From positions 1 to 64,000 of the forward strand of contig JACPVS010000014.1 of assembly GCA_016197365.1 (NCBI GenBank): a DNA stretch of 64,000 nucleotides, in the 5' to 3' direction. A model generated the notes under the pieces. That model saw only the letters and a list, made by a program, of their open reading frames with translations. It did no database searches and was not told the origin of the DNA. A program made the position numbers and the translations under genes. Shown in pieces: positions 36,460 to 45,875 of the stretch. How positions within the stretch are numbered: the first letter of the stretch is position 1; each line of letters starts with the position of its first letter. Source of the stretch: Mycolicibacterium cosmeticum. GTDB lineage: Bacteria > Actinomycetota > Actinomycetes > Mycobacteriales > Mycobacteriaceae.

Positions 36460-37034
36460 TCCTCGGGTAGTCGGGGCACCACCAGGTCGATGAACGAATC
36501 GGCCACCCGGTAGGCATCGCCGATCGGGTAGCCGCCCATGATCGCACCGGACAGCATGGTGCTGATGATGCCCCACAACATGATTGCGGTGTCGAACGAT
36601 TCCTGGTGACCCAACGAGGCGAAGTCCGCCGCCAGCGTCCGCTGGGCCGTCTCGGCGAACCGCTGCATCAACGGCTGGGCATTGGCATCGGTGGTGTTCT
36701 GCAGCAGCATGCACACCTTGAAGAACGCCGGCCGGCGCTCGAAGCTGGTGATGATGCCGCGCACCTTCTCCCGCACGCGGCGCTCGGCGGGGCGATCGTC
36801 CTCGGTGGCGTCGTCGAACACCGGCTGCGCCCACTCCATCAGCACGGCGGCGTAGACGTGTTCCTTGGAGCTGAAGTAGCGGTACAGCGTGCCCAGCGCG
36901 ACATCGGCCGCGACGGCGACATCCCGCATCTGGATGTGCTCGTAGTCATGCACCTTGAGCGCCGCCAGCGCCGCCGTCACGATCTGCGACCGGCGGGCCT
37001 GTTTGTAGCCGGGCAGGTCGGTGCTCGCGGTCAT
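36432..37034 (-). CDS. TetR-family regulator of the lipid-catabolism cassette
   Basis: A 200-residue repressor with an N-terminal HTH (about residues 15-60; MRDVAVAADVALGTLYRYFSSKEHVYAAVL) resembling KstR-type regulators and a helical ligand domain. The ATG at 37034 is chosen; a TTG four codons upstream overlaps the fadE stop. It sits immediately downstream of a FadE34-like gene, as kstR sits next to fadE34 in M. tuberculosis, so it probably senses a CoA thioester made or used by this cassette. Its operator is probably the palindrome at 40936-40950. Confidence 0.88.
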   Translation of the reverse strand: MTASTDLPGYKQARRSQIVTAALAALKVHDYEHIQMRDVAVAADVALGTLYRYFSSKEHVYAAVLMEWAQPVFDDATEDDRPAERRVREKVRGIITSFERRPAFFKVCMLLQNTTDANAQPLMQRFAETAQRTLAADFASLGHQESFDTAIMLWGIISTMLSGAIMGGYPIGDAYRVADSFIDLVVPRLPEDQRSANTGG

Positions 37035-37042
37035 CTTCAGGC

Positions 37043-39256
37043 TCAATTCCTCGGCAGTCCCAGGATCATCGTCGCGATGATATTCAGCTGGATCTCGATG
37101 GTGCCACCCCCGATGACCTCCGCGGGCATCATCAGGCTCTGGGCCACCGCTGATTGCTCACCGCCGCCCACCATCGCCGCGCGTCCGCTGAAGGCCAGCG
37201 CGTCCGCGGTGACCCGCCGCACGATCTGCGCGGTGGCCACCTTGCCGACGCTCGACGCCGGGCCGGGCCCGTGTCCCGCCATCCGGTTGAGGGTGTCCCG
37301 AACCGCCAGCGCCCCAATGGCATTGGATCCGGCCCGCACTTCGCCCAGGGCTGCACGGACGGCTCTCCCATCGGCCACCGGGTCGCCGGCCAACGTGCGC
37401 AATTCGCTTTCCTTGTCCAGCTTGATGTAGGCGCCGATGGCCACCCGTTCGTTGGCCATCGTCGCCAGTGCGTGCGACCAGCCGGCGGTCGGCTCCCCCA
37501 CCAGCATGTCGTCGGGGACGAACACGTCGTCGAAGAACACCTCGTTGAAATGCTCGTCACCGCTGGCGGTGCGCAGTGGCCGCACCCGGATGCCCGGCGT
37601 GGTCATGTCGACCAGGAAGTAACCGATGCCCTTGTGTTTCTTGGCCTGCGGGTCGGTGCGGGCCAGCAGCGCCCCCCAGTCGGCGCGCTGCGCCGACGAC
37701 GTCCAGACCTTCTGCCCGTTGACCAGCCAGCCGCCATCCACCTTGGTGGCGCGCGTCGACAACGCCGCCAGATCCGAGCCGGCGCCCGGCTCGGAGAACA
37801 GCTGGCACCAGCCGATCTCACCGCGCAGCGTCGGTTCGGCGAACCGCGCGCGCTGCTCCTCCGAACCGGCCGCCAGCACCGTGGGCAGGATCCACTGCGC
37901 GATGCCCAGCGACGGGCGGACCAGCGCCGGCCGCTTCTCGAATTCCTCGTCGATGATGAGCTGCTGCGCCGGGGTGGCGTCCAGTCCCCACGGCGTGGGC
38001 AGGTAGGGCGCGATCAGCCCGGCCGCGGCCAGGGCGGTGCGCTGCGGCCCCGTCCAGTACTCCGCGTATTCGGGGTTCTGCCGGCCCGGCTTCTCGTTGC
38101 GCAGCTGCGCGGCGCGATCGAGCGTCGCGGCGACGGCGGCCCGGAAGTCGGGCTCCACGTCGGCGATCTCGATGGTGAAATCCCTTCCCGGCCACGCCGG
38201 GTCGCCCAGGGTGTGAGCCCATTCGGCGCGCGATCCGACGGCAGCTGCCAGGCTGATCGCGCGCTTCCAATACAGATGCAGGTCGTGTTCCCAGGTGTAG
38301 CCGATGGCACCGAACATGGTCAGCGCGTCGACCACCAGCTCGGGCAGCCGGCCGACGGCCACGATGGCCGCGCCCGCCGCCGCGATGTGATGCTGGGACG
38401 TGGACTGGTTGGCCGCGCGGACCGCGTCCCACGCCGACGCGGCGGCCAGCTCGCTGTTGATGAACAGCGTTGCGGCCTTGTGCTGCAAGGCCTGGAACGA
38501 TCCGATGGGCCTGCCGAACTGTTCCCGGACCTTCAGGTAGGCCACCACGTTGTCCACACACCATCGGGCGATACCGGCGGCTTCGGCGGCGAGCAGGCTG
38601 ACGGCGATGCAGCGAGCCCGCACCTCATCGAGTCCGGTCAGCACATCGTCGGCGCCGATGCGCACCCCGTCGACCCGCAGCACGCCGACGTCGCGGGTGA
38701 GGTCGGTGGGCGTCTGCGGGAGCACCTGCACGCCTGCGGCGCCGGTGTCCAGCACGACCCAGAACCCCTCGCCCGCACTGACGAGGATCCGTTCTGCCCC
38801 GCACAGACCGAGCTCGGGACCCACCGACCCGGACAGCGACCAACCGCCGTCTGAGGACGACGCGTGCAACCGGCCGGCCTGCGGCAGGATCAGCGCCGCC
38901 GTCCGGCCTGCGACGATGTCGTCGAGCAACCGTTCGGTGGCGGTGCCCGGTTCGGCGGTCGCGGCCACTGCACCGGCGATGACGGTCGGCAGCAGCGGTC
39001 CGGGCAGCAACCCGTAGCCGGCGGCGTCGATCACACACGCCGCCTCGGCCAAGCCCCCGCCCTGTCCCCCGATACGTTCCGGGAGGTGCACCGCGTGCAG
39101 GCCTTGATCCGCCAGGGCACCCCAGAATCCCGGGCGGCGGCCGGTCGCGAGTTCGTCGAACTGGGAGCGGGTGAGTTCCAGTCCGCCGTGCCGGGCCGCG
39201 AAACCGGCCATCGCGTCGGTGATCTGGACCTGTTCGTCGGTCAGCGCCAATGCCAC
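37043..39256 (-). CDS. Two-domain acyl-CoA dehydrogenase (FadE34/FadE22-like)
   Basis: A 737-residue fusion of two acyl-CoA dehydrogenase modules. The first (about 1-360) ends with AIGYTWEHDLHLYWKRA. The second (about 390-737) has the FAD/substrate signature QLFSEPGAGSDLA and the C-terminal GGGTIEIQLNIIATMILG. FadE34 and FadE22 of M. tuberculosis share this head-to-tail layout; FadE34 acts on steroid side-chain CoA esters. It lies 13 bases after the DUF35 gene and overlaps the tetR region, making a four-gene operon. The substrate is inferred, not known. Confidence 0.88.
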   Translation of the reverse strand: MALALTDEQVQITDAMAGFAARHGGLELTRSQFDELATGRRPGFWGALADQGLHAVHLPERIGGQGGGLAEAACVIDAAGYGLLPGPLLPTVIAGAVAATAEPGTATERLLDDIVAGRTAALILPQAGRLHASSSDGGWSLSGSVGPELGLCGAERILVSAGEGFWVVLDTGAAGVQVLPQTPTDLTRDVGVLRVDGVRIGADDVLTGLDEVRARCIAVSLLAAEAAGIARWCVDNVVAYLKVREQFGRPIGSFQALQHKAATLFINSELAAASAWDAVRAANQSTSQHHIAAAGAAIVAVGRLPELVVDALTMFGAIGYTWEHDLHLYWKRAISLAAAVGSRAEWAHTLGDPAWPGRDFTIEIADVEPDFRAAVAATLDRAAQLRNEKPGRQNPEYAEYWTGPQRTALAAAGLIAPYLPTPWGLDATPAQQLIIDEEFEKRPALVRPSLGIAQWILPTVLAAGSEEQRARFAEPTLRGEIGWCQLFSEPGAGSDLAALSTRATKVDGGWLVNGQKVWTSSAQRADWGALLARTDPQAKKHKGIGYFLVDMTTPGIRVRPLRTASGDEHFNEVFFDDVFVPDDMLVGEPTAGWSHALATMANERVAIGAYIKLDKESELRTLAGDPVADGRAVRAALGEVRAGSNAIGALAVRDTLNRMAGHGPGPASSVGKVATAQIVRRVTADALAFSGRAAMVGGGEQSAVAQSLMMPAEVIGGGTIEIQLNIIATMILGLPRN

Positions 39257-39269
39257 GGTGTCGGCCTCC

Positions 39270-39695
39270 TCAGCCTGCGGTGTAGTGCAAGAGTGTCACC
39301 CCGGAGTCGGGCAGATCGGTGAACACCGGGGTGACCGGCATACCCACCCGCAGGTCGCCGGCGTCGACACCGACGAACTCGGTGGCGAACCGCGGACCCT
39401 GCTGCCACTGCACCACGCCGAGCAGGTGCGGTACCGCGTCGGCGAACTGCGGCGCGACGGGGCGTTGCGCGACGGCGAAGCTGACCAGCGTTCCGGCGCC
39501 CGAGATCTGCCGCCACTCCAGGTCGTCGGCCAATGTGCCGGGTGCCAGCACCCGCGGGTAGAACACGTAGGCGTCCGAGGACGGCGAGAACTGGATCCAG
39601 ATCTCGTGACGGCGCAAGCCGTCCCAGAACGGTGCGGAGGTCGGCGTGGCCAGGGGTAAGGGCCGAGCGAGTGGATCCTGCTTCGGGATCGTCAT
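39270..39695 (-). CDS. DUF35/OB-fold protein without zinc-ribbon cysteines
   Basis: A 141-residue protein of the OB-fold/DUF35 type: APFWDGLRRHEIWIQF at the N-terminus, FYPRVLAPGTLADDLEWRQISGAGTLVSF, and a C-terminal beta barrel ending VTPVFTDLPDSGVTLLHYTAG. The rubredoxin-like ribbon normally found after the N-terminal helix has lost all its cysteines; the protein contains no Cys at all. Such proteins pair with thiolase-fold enzymes. The ATG directly follows the TAG of the thiolase gene, so the pair is almost surely made together. Confidence 0.88.
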   Translation of the reverse strand: MTIPKQDPLARPLPLATPTSAPFWDGLRRHEIWIQFSPSSDAYVFYPRVLAPGTLADDLEWRQISGAGTLVSFAVAQRPVAPQFADAVPHLLGVVQWQQGPRFATEFVGVDAGDLRVGMPVTPVFTDLPDSGVTLLHYTAG

Positions 39696-40901
39696 CTAAT
39701 CGCCTTCCAGGACGAGCGCTTCTTGCTCACTGAGCACACCGCCGTTGCCCGAGACGAAAGCGCGATGGCAGTCGGGCACCTGGGTCTGTTCGGCGCGGCC
39801 CATCAATTGCCGGGTGGCGTCGCAGACATGGTGCATGCCACCGGCATTGCCCGGTTGGCCGTACCCCAGTTGCCCTCCGGCAGTGTTCATCGGGAAGTCG
39901 CCGCGGAACGTCAGATCGTGGTCGGTGACGAATCCCATCCCCTTGCCCTTCTCGCAGAAGCCGGCGTCTTCAAGGGTGAGCAGGGCGGTGATCGTGTAGC
40001 AGTCGTAGATCGACACCATGTCCATATCGGCGGGAGCCATCCCGGCCATCTCGAACGCCGACCCGGCGACCTTGACCATCGGGGTCTGCAGCGGTTCGGC
40101 GGCGTAGACGGGCGACTTGTAGGGCACCCGCTCGCCGAAGCCTTTGATCCACACCGGCCGGTTACGGCTCTTGCGGGCCAGGTCGGCATTGGTGATCAGC
40201 ACGGCCGAACCGCCCATGCACGGCATGACGATCTCGAGCATGTGCAGTGGCGAGGCGATGACGGGGCTGTTGAGTACGTCGGCGACGGTCAGCGTCTTGT
40301 CCCTGAACACCGCACCGGGCGTGTGGTTGGCGTTGACCCGTTGGTCGACGACGATCTTGGCCATCGCCGCTTCGTCGTAACCGTATGCGGCGGCGTACAT
40401 CTGGGCCACCTGGGCGTAGGGGCCGTTCTGACCCAGGTAGCCGTAGGGGATCTCGAATTCGGCCTGTGGGGACCCGTAGCGGAAGCTGGAAGCGCCGAAG
40501 TACAGCGCGTCACCCGGATCGTAGGGCCGGTGCTCCGACATCGGGGTCAGGTAGTTGGCGGGGATGGCACAGAGCACCGCCTGGCAGATGCCCAGTTCGA
40601 TGGCCGCCGCGGCCCGCCACACCATGGCGGCTCCGGAGGCGCCACCCAGGTCGACGATCTCGGCGAAATTGACTTGGATGCCCAGGTATTCGGCGACGGT
40701 CGACGGGACGAAGAGTTGTGACTCCATCACCCCGCACGTCACCAGACCGTCTACCTGGTCGGCCGACAGCCCCGCGTCGGCAATCGCGGCGGCGGCCAGT
40801 CGCGCCCACTGCTCGATGATGAACTCCGGCGTTCCGGCCGGCTTTCGGGTGGCCGGTAATTCATGAAAGCCGACGATCGCGGCCTCGCCCTGCAGCCCCA
40901 T
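39696..40901 (-). CDS. Thiolase-fold lipid-transfer/aldolase-like protein (Ltp2-type)
   Basis: A 401-residue thiolase-fold protein. Where true thiolases have their nucleophilic Cys (C-A-S-G), this has Gly87 in DLGGASG, so Claisen chemistry is unlikely. Tyr299 (SIYDCYT) and Tyr347 (QLGYGQPGNAGG) sit where the retro-aldolase Ltp2 of cholesterol side-chain degradation has its catalytic tyrosines. It is followed without a gap by a DUF35 gene, the partner type of Ltp2. An aldol-lyase role in shortening a branched acyl chain is therefore inferred. The ATG at 40901 has GGAGAAGGGA upstream. Confidence 0.85.
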   Translation of the reverse strand: MGLQGEAAIVGFHELPATRKPAGTPEFIIEQWARLAAAAIADAGLSADQVDGLVTCGVMESQLFVPSTVAEYLGIQVNFAEIVDLGGASGAAMVWRAAAAIELGICQAVLCAIPANYLTPMSEHRPYDPGDALYFGASSFRYGSPQAEFEIPYGYLGQNGPYAQVAQMYAAAYGYDEAAMAKIVVDQRVNANHTPGAVFRDKTLTVADVLNSPVIASPLHMLEIVMPCMGGSAVLITNADLARKSRNRPVWIKGFGERVPYKSPVYAAEPLQTPMVKVAGSAFEMAGMAPADMDMVSIYDCYTITALLTLEDAGFCEKGKGMGFVTDHDLTFRGDFPMNTAGGQLGYGQPGNAGGMHHVCDATRQLMGRAEQTQVPDCHRAFVSGNGGVLSEQEALVLEGD

Positions 40902-40928
40902 GCGGCGCTCCCTTCTCCAGATCCATCG

Positions 40929-40957
40929 ACAATATTAGAATCAGATTCTACTTTCAA
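40929..40957 (-). promoter_or_regulatory. Promoter with embedded palindromic operator for the thiolase operon
   Basis: On the minus strand TTGAAA (40957-40952), a 17-base spacer and TATTGT (40934-40929) form a promoter. The perfect palindrome TAGAATC-A-GATTCTA (read on the plus strand, 40936-40950) lies wholly inside the spacer, an ideal position for a repressor such as the operon's own TetR. Confidence 0.7.
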
Positions 40958-41064
40958 TTCGGTGTTATTTTCACAGCGGGCAAATTCCCGGTTTGCCTGT
41001 CCGGCACGGCTGTGCGGTGCGACGATCGGCTGCAAGGACCGCTGGCGAACCACGGGGTGGACAC

Positions 41065-42621
41065 ATGCGAATCGCAAAACAATTCACACTGACCGTGCTG
41101 GCGCTGCTGACGGCGGTCTTCGTCGCCATCGGTTCGGCGATGAGCATGGCCGTCGCGCTGGCGGCGACGGTGCTCCTGGTCCCTGGTACCGGTGTGCCCG
41201 ACGCCACGAAGGTCTCCGACTACATCGGCCACGCACTGGACTACTACGTCGCGCCCTACACGCCGTCCTGCACGAGCACGGCAAGCAGTCCCGCCTGCGC
41301 CGTCAAACCCATCGATTACCCGGCCCAGTTCTGGCCCATCCCGCTACCGGGATGGGGCGGCCTCACCGGCGCCAAGTGGGATGTGTCGACCGGCAAGGGA
41401 CTGGCCACCCTGCAAACCACGCTCGACGACACGTTGCACCCGCCGGTCGGCTCGCCGAACGAACCGGTCGTGATCTTCGGGTACTCCCAGGGCGGCAACA
41501 TCGTCAGCCGCGAGAAGCGCGCCCTCGGCAACCTCGGCGCCAATCCGGACAACATCTCGTTCGTCATGATCGGGAACACCAACCGGCCCAACGGCGGGCT
41601 GTTCGAGCGACTCGCCTTACTCGGCCACGTCCCCATCCTGGACGCCACCTTCGGGCTGCCCGCTCCGACGAAAACCTGTACCAACCGCTGCGCCACCGAC
41701 ATCGCGTTCGAGTACGACGGGGTGGCCGACTTCCCGCTGTATCCGCTCAACGTGCTGGCGACGCTGAACGCCCTGGCCGGCTTCTGGTACATCCACGGCA
41801 CCTATCTGTCGCCCGACGGCAGGAGCGACCCGAGCGAACTACCGGACGGCTACACCGAACCCGAGTTGGAAGCCGAACTGAACAAAGAGGCCAACTGGAG
41901 CGACTACGGCGACACCCGCTACATCACCATCCCCACGAAAACCCTGCCGCTGGTGCGGCCTTTCCTGGAGTTCGGTGGCTTCACCCACACCAGTTTCATC
42001 GTCAAGCCGATTGTGGACCTGTTCGAGCCGGTGCTGCGCGTGCTCATAGACACGGGCTATGACCGCAGCCTGAGCCCGGGCGTTCCGGCGCCGTTCCGCC
42101 TCATCCCGCTCAACATCAATCCGATCAAACTGGCCGGCGACGTGGTCAAGGCGCTCGGCCAAGGCGTCAAGGCGGCCCTCGGCGACATCGGCATCAAAGC
42201 CCCCGCCCCCACGCCGGTGTCCACGACCAGCCTCGCCGTGGCGAACAATGGCAACAAGACCGATACCTCCAAGACGGCCGACGAGAACACCCCGAAGGAC
42301 ACCCCGAAAACGGTGGCGGACAACAAGAATACCGAGGACACCGCCAAGGTCACCCACGGCAAGGCCACCGACACGCCCCGGCCCAAAGTGCGAGGCCCCA
42401 TCGGCTCGGGGCCACTGGCTCAGCTGGTCCGGCAGTTCCACGACGTGGTGACGGGCAAGCATGGCGCAAAGTCCGGCGACACCACCAAGACGGGCACCGA
42501 ACCCGAGACGAAGCCGGTCACCACACCGGAGGCCAATACCGAAAGCCCGGGCGCCACAGGTGAATCCACGAAGTCCGAAGCCCCGAAAGAGAATGAGCCC
42601 AGCGCGAAGGCGGCGGCCTGA
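41065..42621 (+). CDS. Secreted PE-PPE-domain serine hydrolase
   Basis: A 518-residue exported alpha/beta hydrolase. An N-terminal signal (about 1-33) leads to the PE-PPE (PF08237-type) domain with VLLVPGTGVPDA, the nucleophile elbow GYSQGG (Ser141), and ADFPLYPLNVLATLNALAGFWYIHGTYL with the likely acid. From about residue 395 the tail is Thr/Lys/Glu/Pro-rich and disordered. There is no PE or PPE domain itself. Family members act as esterases or acyltransferases, including trehalose-lipid Chp enzymes. The ATG at 41065 opens the signal peptide. It is divergent from the thiolase operon. Confidence 0.85.
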   Translation: MRIAKQFTLTVLALLTAVFVAIGSAMSMAVALAATVLLVPGTGVPDATKVSDYIGHALDYYVAPYTPSCTSTASSPACAVKPIDYPAQFWPIPLPGWGGLTGAKWDVSTGKGLATLQTTLDDTLHPPVGSPNEPVVIFGYSQGGNIVSREKRALGNLGANPDNISFVMIGNTNRPNGGLFERLALLGHVPILDATFGLPAPTKTCTNRCATDIAFEYDGVADFPLYPLNVLATLNALAGFWYIHGTYLSPDGRSDPSELPDGYTEPELEAELNKEANWSDYGDTRYITIPTKTLPLVRPFLEFGGFTHTSFIVKPIVDLFEPVLRVLIDTGYDRSLSPGVPAPFRLIPLNINPIKLAGDVVKALGQGVKAALGDIGIKAPAPTPVSTTSLAVANNGNKTDTSKTADENTPKDTPKTVADNKNTEDTAKVTHGKATDTPRPKVRGPIGSGPLAQLVRQFHDVVTGKHGAKSGDTTKTGTEPETKPVTTPEANTESPGATGESTKSEAPKENEPSAKAAA

Positions 42622-42630
42622 CCCGCGCCG

Positions 42631-44034
42631 CTATGCGCTGCCGTAGTCGCGCAGGTTGGCGGCGAGCGGAATCGGCACCCGGGCGGTGATCCTGGTGCCG
42701 TCGGCGGTGTGCTCGGTCGTGTCGATGCGCCCCTCGGAGTGCACCCGGGCCACCAGGTCGCCGCGGTCATACGGGATGGTCACGTCCACGAAGGCGTCGG
42801 TCGGCGGAACCAGGGCGGTGATCCGCTGCTGCAGCAGTTCGAGTCCCTCGCCGGTGTGGGCGGAGACGAACACGGCGTCAGGTAGCGCGCGGCGCAGTTG
42901 CGCCATGGCCAGGTCGCCCGCGGCGTCGATCTTGTTGACCACCAGGAGTTCCGGCACCGCGGCCCGCTCATGGTCGGCGTACACGTCGCGCACGACCTGA
43001 CGCACCGCGCTGATCTGGGCCATCGGATTCACATCAGACCCGTCGACCACATGCACCAACAGGTCGGCGTCGACGACCTCCTCCAGCGTGGAGCGGAACG
43101 CCTCGACCAACTGGGTGGGCAGGTGCCGGACGAATCCGACGGTGTCGGTGAGCACGAACCCGCGCCCGTCCTGAAGCTGACCGCGCCGCGTGGTGGGTTC
43201 CAGCGTGGCGAACAGCGCGTTCTCGACCAGCACCCCGGCTCCGGTCAGCGCGTTGAGCAGACTGGATTTGCCCGCATTCGTGTAACCGACGATCGCCACC
43301 GCGGGCATGTCGGCCGAGCGCCGCTTGCCCCGCTGGGTATCGCGGATCTTCTTCATGTCGCGAATCTCGCGGCGCAGCTTGGACATTCGTTCGCGGATGC
43401 GGCGACGGTCGGTCTCGATCTTGGTCTCACCGGGACCGCGCGTGCCCACCCCGCCGCTACTGCCGCCGGCGCCGCCGCCCTGGCGCGACATCGATTCACC
43501 CCAGCCACGCAGCCGCGGCAGCATGTATTCCATCTGCGCGAAGGCGACCTGAGCCTTGCCCTCCGCTGATGTCGCGTGCTGGGCGAAGATGTCGAGGATC
43601 AGCGCCGTGCGGTCGATGACCTTGACCTTGACGACCTTTTCCAGCGAGTTCAGCTGCGCGGGCGACAATTCACCGTCGCAGATGACGGTGTCGGCGCCAC
43701 TGGCCAACACCAGCTCGCGCAGTTCCTGCGCCTTGCCGGAGCCGATATACGTCGAGGGATCCGGCTTGTCGCGGCGCTGGATCAGACCTTCGAGTACCTC
43801 GGAGCCCGCGGTCTCGGCGAGGGCGGCCAGTTCGGCCAGGCTCGCATCGGCATCCGCGGCGCTACCGTCGGTCCACACCCCGACCAGCACCACCCGTTCC
43901 AGGCGCAGCTGGCGGTATTCGACCTCGGTGACGTCGGCGAGTTCGGTCGAGAGGCCGGCCACCCGGCGCAGCGCGGCGCGGTCTTCCAGGGCGAGTTCGC
44001 CGACGGTGGGATCGCGATAGGGAGATTCAGTCAT
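42631..44034 (-). CDS. hflX: GTPase HflX
   Basis: A 467-residue translational GTPase that binds the large ribosomal subunit and rescues stalled or hibernating ribosomes. The N-terminal HflX domain contains DPSTYIGSGKAQEL, then a Gly-rich linker (QGGGAGGSSGGVGTRGPGE) and the G domain with G1 GYTNAGKSS, G3 DTVGF and G4 NKID. It is the ortholog of Rv2725c. The ATG at 44034 (MTESPYRD) is used; a start seven codons upstream is possible. It is last in the line EamA - dioxygenase-like - miaA - dapF - hflX. Confidence 0.95.
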   Translation of the reverse strand: MTESPYRDPTVGELALEDRAALRRVAGLSTELADVTEVEYRQLRLERVVLVGVWTDGSAADADASLAELAALAETAGSEVLEGLIQRRDKPDPSTYIGSGKAQELRELVLASGADTVICDGELSPAQLNSLEKVVKVKVIDRTALILDIFAQHATSAEGKAQVAFAQMEYMLPRLRGWGESMSRQGGGAGGSSGGVGTRGPGETKIETDRRRIRERMSKLRREIRDMKKIRDTQRGKRRSADMPAVAIVGYTNAGKSSLLNALTGAGVLVENALFATLEPTTRRGQLQDGRGFVLTDTVGFVRHLPTQLVEAFRSTLEEVVDADLLVHVVDGSDVNPMAQISAVRQVVRDVYADHERAAVPELLVVNKIDAAGDLAMAQLRRALPDAVFVSAHTGEGLELLQQRITALVPPTDAFVDVTIPYDRGDLVARVHSEGRIDTTEHTADGTRITARVPIPLAANLRDYGSA

Positions 44035-44109
44035 GAGCTGTATCGATGGTGACACGCCCGGCTACCGGTTGGCGAATGCATTTCGGCGGGGCCGACGGTG
44101 TGGCGGGGG

Positions 44110-44976
44110 TCAAACCTGCGCGCCCCACCACGTGTCGGCGAGTTCGCCGTTCGCGACGAGCACGGACGGCCCGCGCAGATAGCTGGTGGCCTCGGTGACG
44201 GTGACGGTGACCTCGCCGCCCGGGATACGGACCAGCAAGGAGCCGGTGCTCTCCCCCGCATGCTGTAGGGCGGCAACCACCGCCGCCACGGTTCCCGTTC
44301 CGCAAGAACGTGTTTCGCCGACTCCGCGTTCGTGTACACGCATCGAGATGGCGCCGTCGACCGGGGACGTCAGCACCTCGACGTTGACGCCGTCGGGGAA
44401 CTGCGCGGCGTCGAACGACACCGGTTCGGCGACGTCGAGCAGGGCCAGCGCCGCGGCACTCAGTTCGGTGACGCAGGCCAGATGCGGATTGCCGACATCG
44501 ACGGCCAGCCCGTCGAAGCTGCGCCCGGCCACCACCGCGGATCCGGTACCGAGCACGTTCACCTTGCCCATGTCGACGGTGACCTCGGCGTCGACGCCGT
44601 CGCTGTGATGCACCACGACCGGGCGTGGCCCGGCCAGCGAACCCACCACGAACTCATCGCGCTGTTCCAGTCCGGAGGCGCGCAGGTAGTGGGTGAACAC
44701 CCGTACCCCGTTGCCGCACATCTGGGCGATCGAACCGTCGGCGTTGCGGTAGTCCATGAACCAGTCCCGCGCGTCCACCCCTTCGGGCAGCGCGGGGAAG
44801 ACGCCGGCGGCCAGCGCGGCCCCGGCTGTGGTGACCCGCAGGATCCCGTCGGCCCCGAGCCCGCGGCGGCGGTCGCACAGCGCGGCCACCGCGCCGGGCG
44901 TCAGATCCAGGGCGGCGTCGAGGTCGGGCAGCAGCACGAAATCGTTCTGCGTGCCGTGACCCTTCGAGAACTTCAC
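44110..44976 (-). CDS. dapF: Diaminopimelate epimerase
   Basis: A 288-residue PLP-independent epimerase making meso-diaminopimelate for lysine and peptidoglycan. Both catalytic cysteines are present, Cys87 (QMCGNG) and Cys225 (RSCGTGT), with [12 protein letters not shown] at the N-terminus. It is the ortholog of Rv2726c. The GTG start at 44976 overlaps the miaA stop as GTGA, indicating translational coupling. Confidence 0.97.
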   Translation of the reverse strand: MKFSKGHGTQNDFVLLPDLDAALDLTPGAVAALCDRRRGLGADGILRVTTAGAALAAGVFPALPEGVDARDWFMDYRNADGSIAQMCGNGVRVFTHYLRASGLEQRDEFVVGSLAGPRPVVVHHSDGVDAEVTVDMGKVNVLGTGSAVVAGRSFDGLAVDVGNPHLACVTELSAAALALLDVAEPVSFDAAQFPDGVNVEVLTSPVDGAISMRVHERGVGETRSCGTGTVAAVVAALQHAGESTGSLLVRIPGGEVTVTVTEATSYLRGPSVLVANGELADTWWGAQV

Positions 44977-45875
44977 TTGTCCAGGATACGCAGCGCAGCG
45001 GCCGCCAGATCCGTCGCCGAACCGTCGAGCCAGTTCACTCGGTGATCGCGGCGGAACCAGGACCGTTGCCTGCGCACGTAACGACGGGTGCCGATGAAGG
45101 TGGGTTCCCGCGCGGCCGATCCGTCGCCACCGGCATCCAGGTCGGCCAGCACCTGCGCATAGCCCAGGGCCCTCGACGCCGTCACCCCGGTGCGCAGGCC
45201 CGCTGCTGCCAGCGTGGTGACCTCCGCGACCAGTCCCTCGTCGAACATCGCATCGGTGCGCTGCTGCAGCCGCTCATCCAGAATGCCGGTGTCCCAATCC
45301 AATCCGATGATCGTGGTGTCCCAGCGCGGGGTGCCGATCCGGGGCGCCGACGCGGCGAACGGCTGGCCGGTGAGTTCCACGACCTCCAGGGCACGGACGA
45401 TGCGCCTGCCGTCGCTGTCCAGGATCGACGCGCCGGCCTGCGGATCCACGCGGGTGAGTTCGGCGTGCAGCGCAGCGACCCCCACCTCGGCCAGTCGAGC
45501 CTCCCAACGGGCCCGCACCGCCGGATCGGTGGCCGGGAACGACCACTGATCCAGCAGCGACTGGATGTAGAGCATCGACCCACCGACGATCAGCGGTACG
45601 GCGTCGCGGGCCATGATCGCCTCGATGTCGGCGGCGGCACGTTCCTGGTAGCGCGCGACGGACGCGTTCACGGTGACGTCGATGACGTCGAGCTGGTGAT
45701 GCGGGATGCCGCGGCGCTGGTCGACGGGCAGCTTGGCCGTCCCGATGTCCATGCCCCGGTACAGCTGCATCGCGTCGGCGTTGACGATCTCGCCGCCGAG
45801 GCGCTCGGCCAGGTCCAGTGCCAGGGCGGACTTCCCGGTGCCGGTCGGCCCGATGACCGCGACGGGCCGGGTCAC
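44973..45875 (-). CDS. miaA: tRNA dimethylallyltransferase
   Basis: A 300-residue enzyme that adds a dimethylallyl group to A37 of UNN-reading tRNAs; MiaB, encoded about 4 kb upstream on the same strand, then methylthiolates it. The P-loop GPTGTGKS (residues 9-16), [19 protein letters not shown] and VGGSMLYIQ are typical. It is the ortholog of Rv2727c. The GTG at 45875 overlaps the stop of the upstream gene (GTGA). A 15-residue longer reading is possible but breaks this coupling. Confidence 0.96.
   Translation of the reverse strand: MTRPVAVIGPTGTGKSALALDLAERLGGEIVNADAMQLYRGMDIGTAKLPVDQRRGIPHHQLDVIDVTVNASVARYQERAAADIEAIMARDAVPLIVGGSMLYIQSLLDQWSFPATDPAVRARWEARLAEVGVAALHAELTRVDPQAGASILDSDGRRIVRALEVVELTGQPFAASAPRIGTPRWDTTIIGLDWDTGILDERLQQRTDAMFDEGLVAEVTTLAAAGLRTGVTASRALGYAQVLADLDAGGDGSAAREPTFIGTRRYVRRQRSWFRRDHRVNWLDGSATDLAAAALRILDK

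Noticed and set aside
37154..38854. A 566-codon frame antisense to the two-domain FadE gene.
   Set aside because: Arg/Gly/Gln-rich shadow; the minus strand encodes a full acyl-CoA dehydrogenase fusion.
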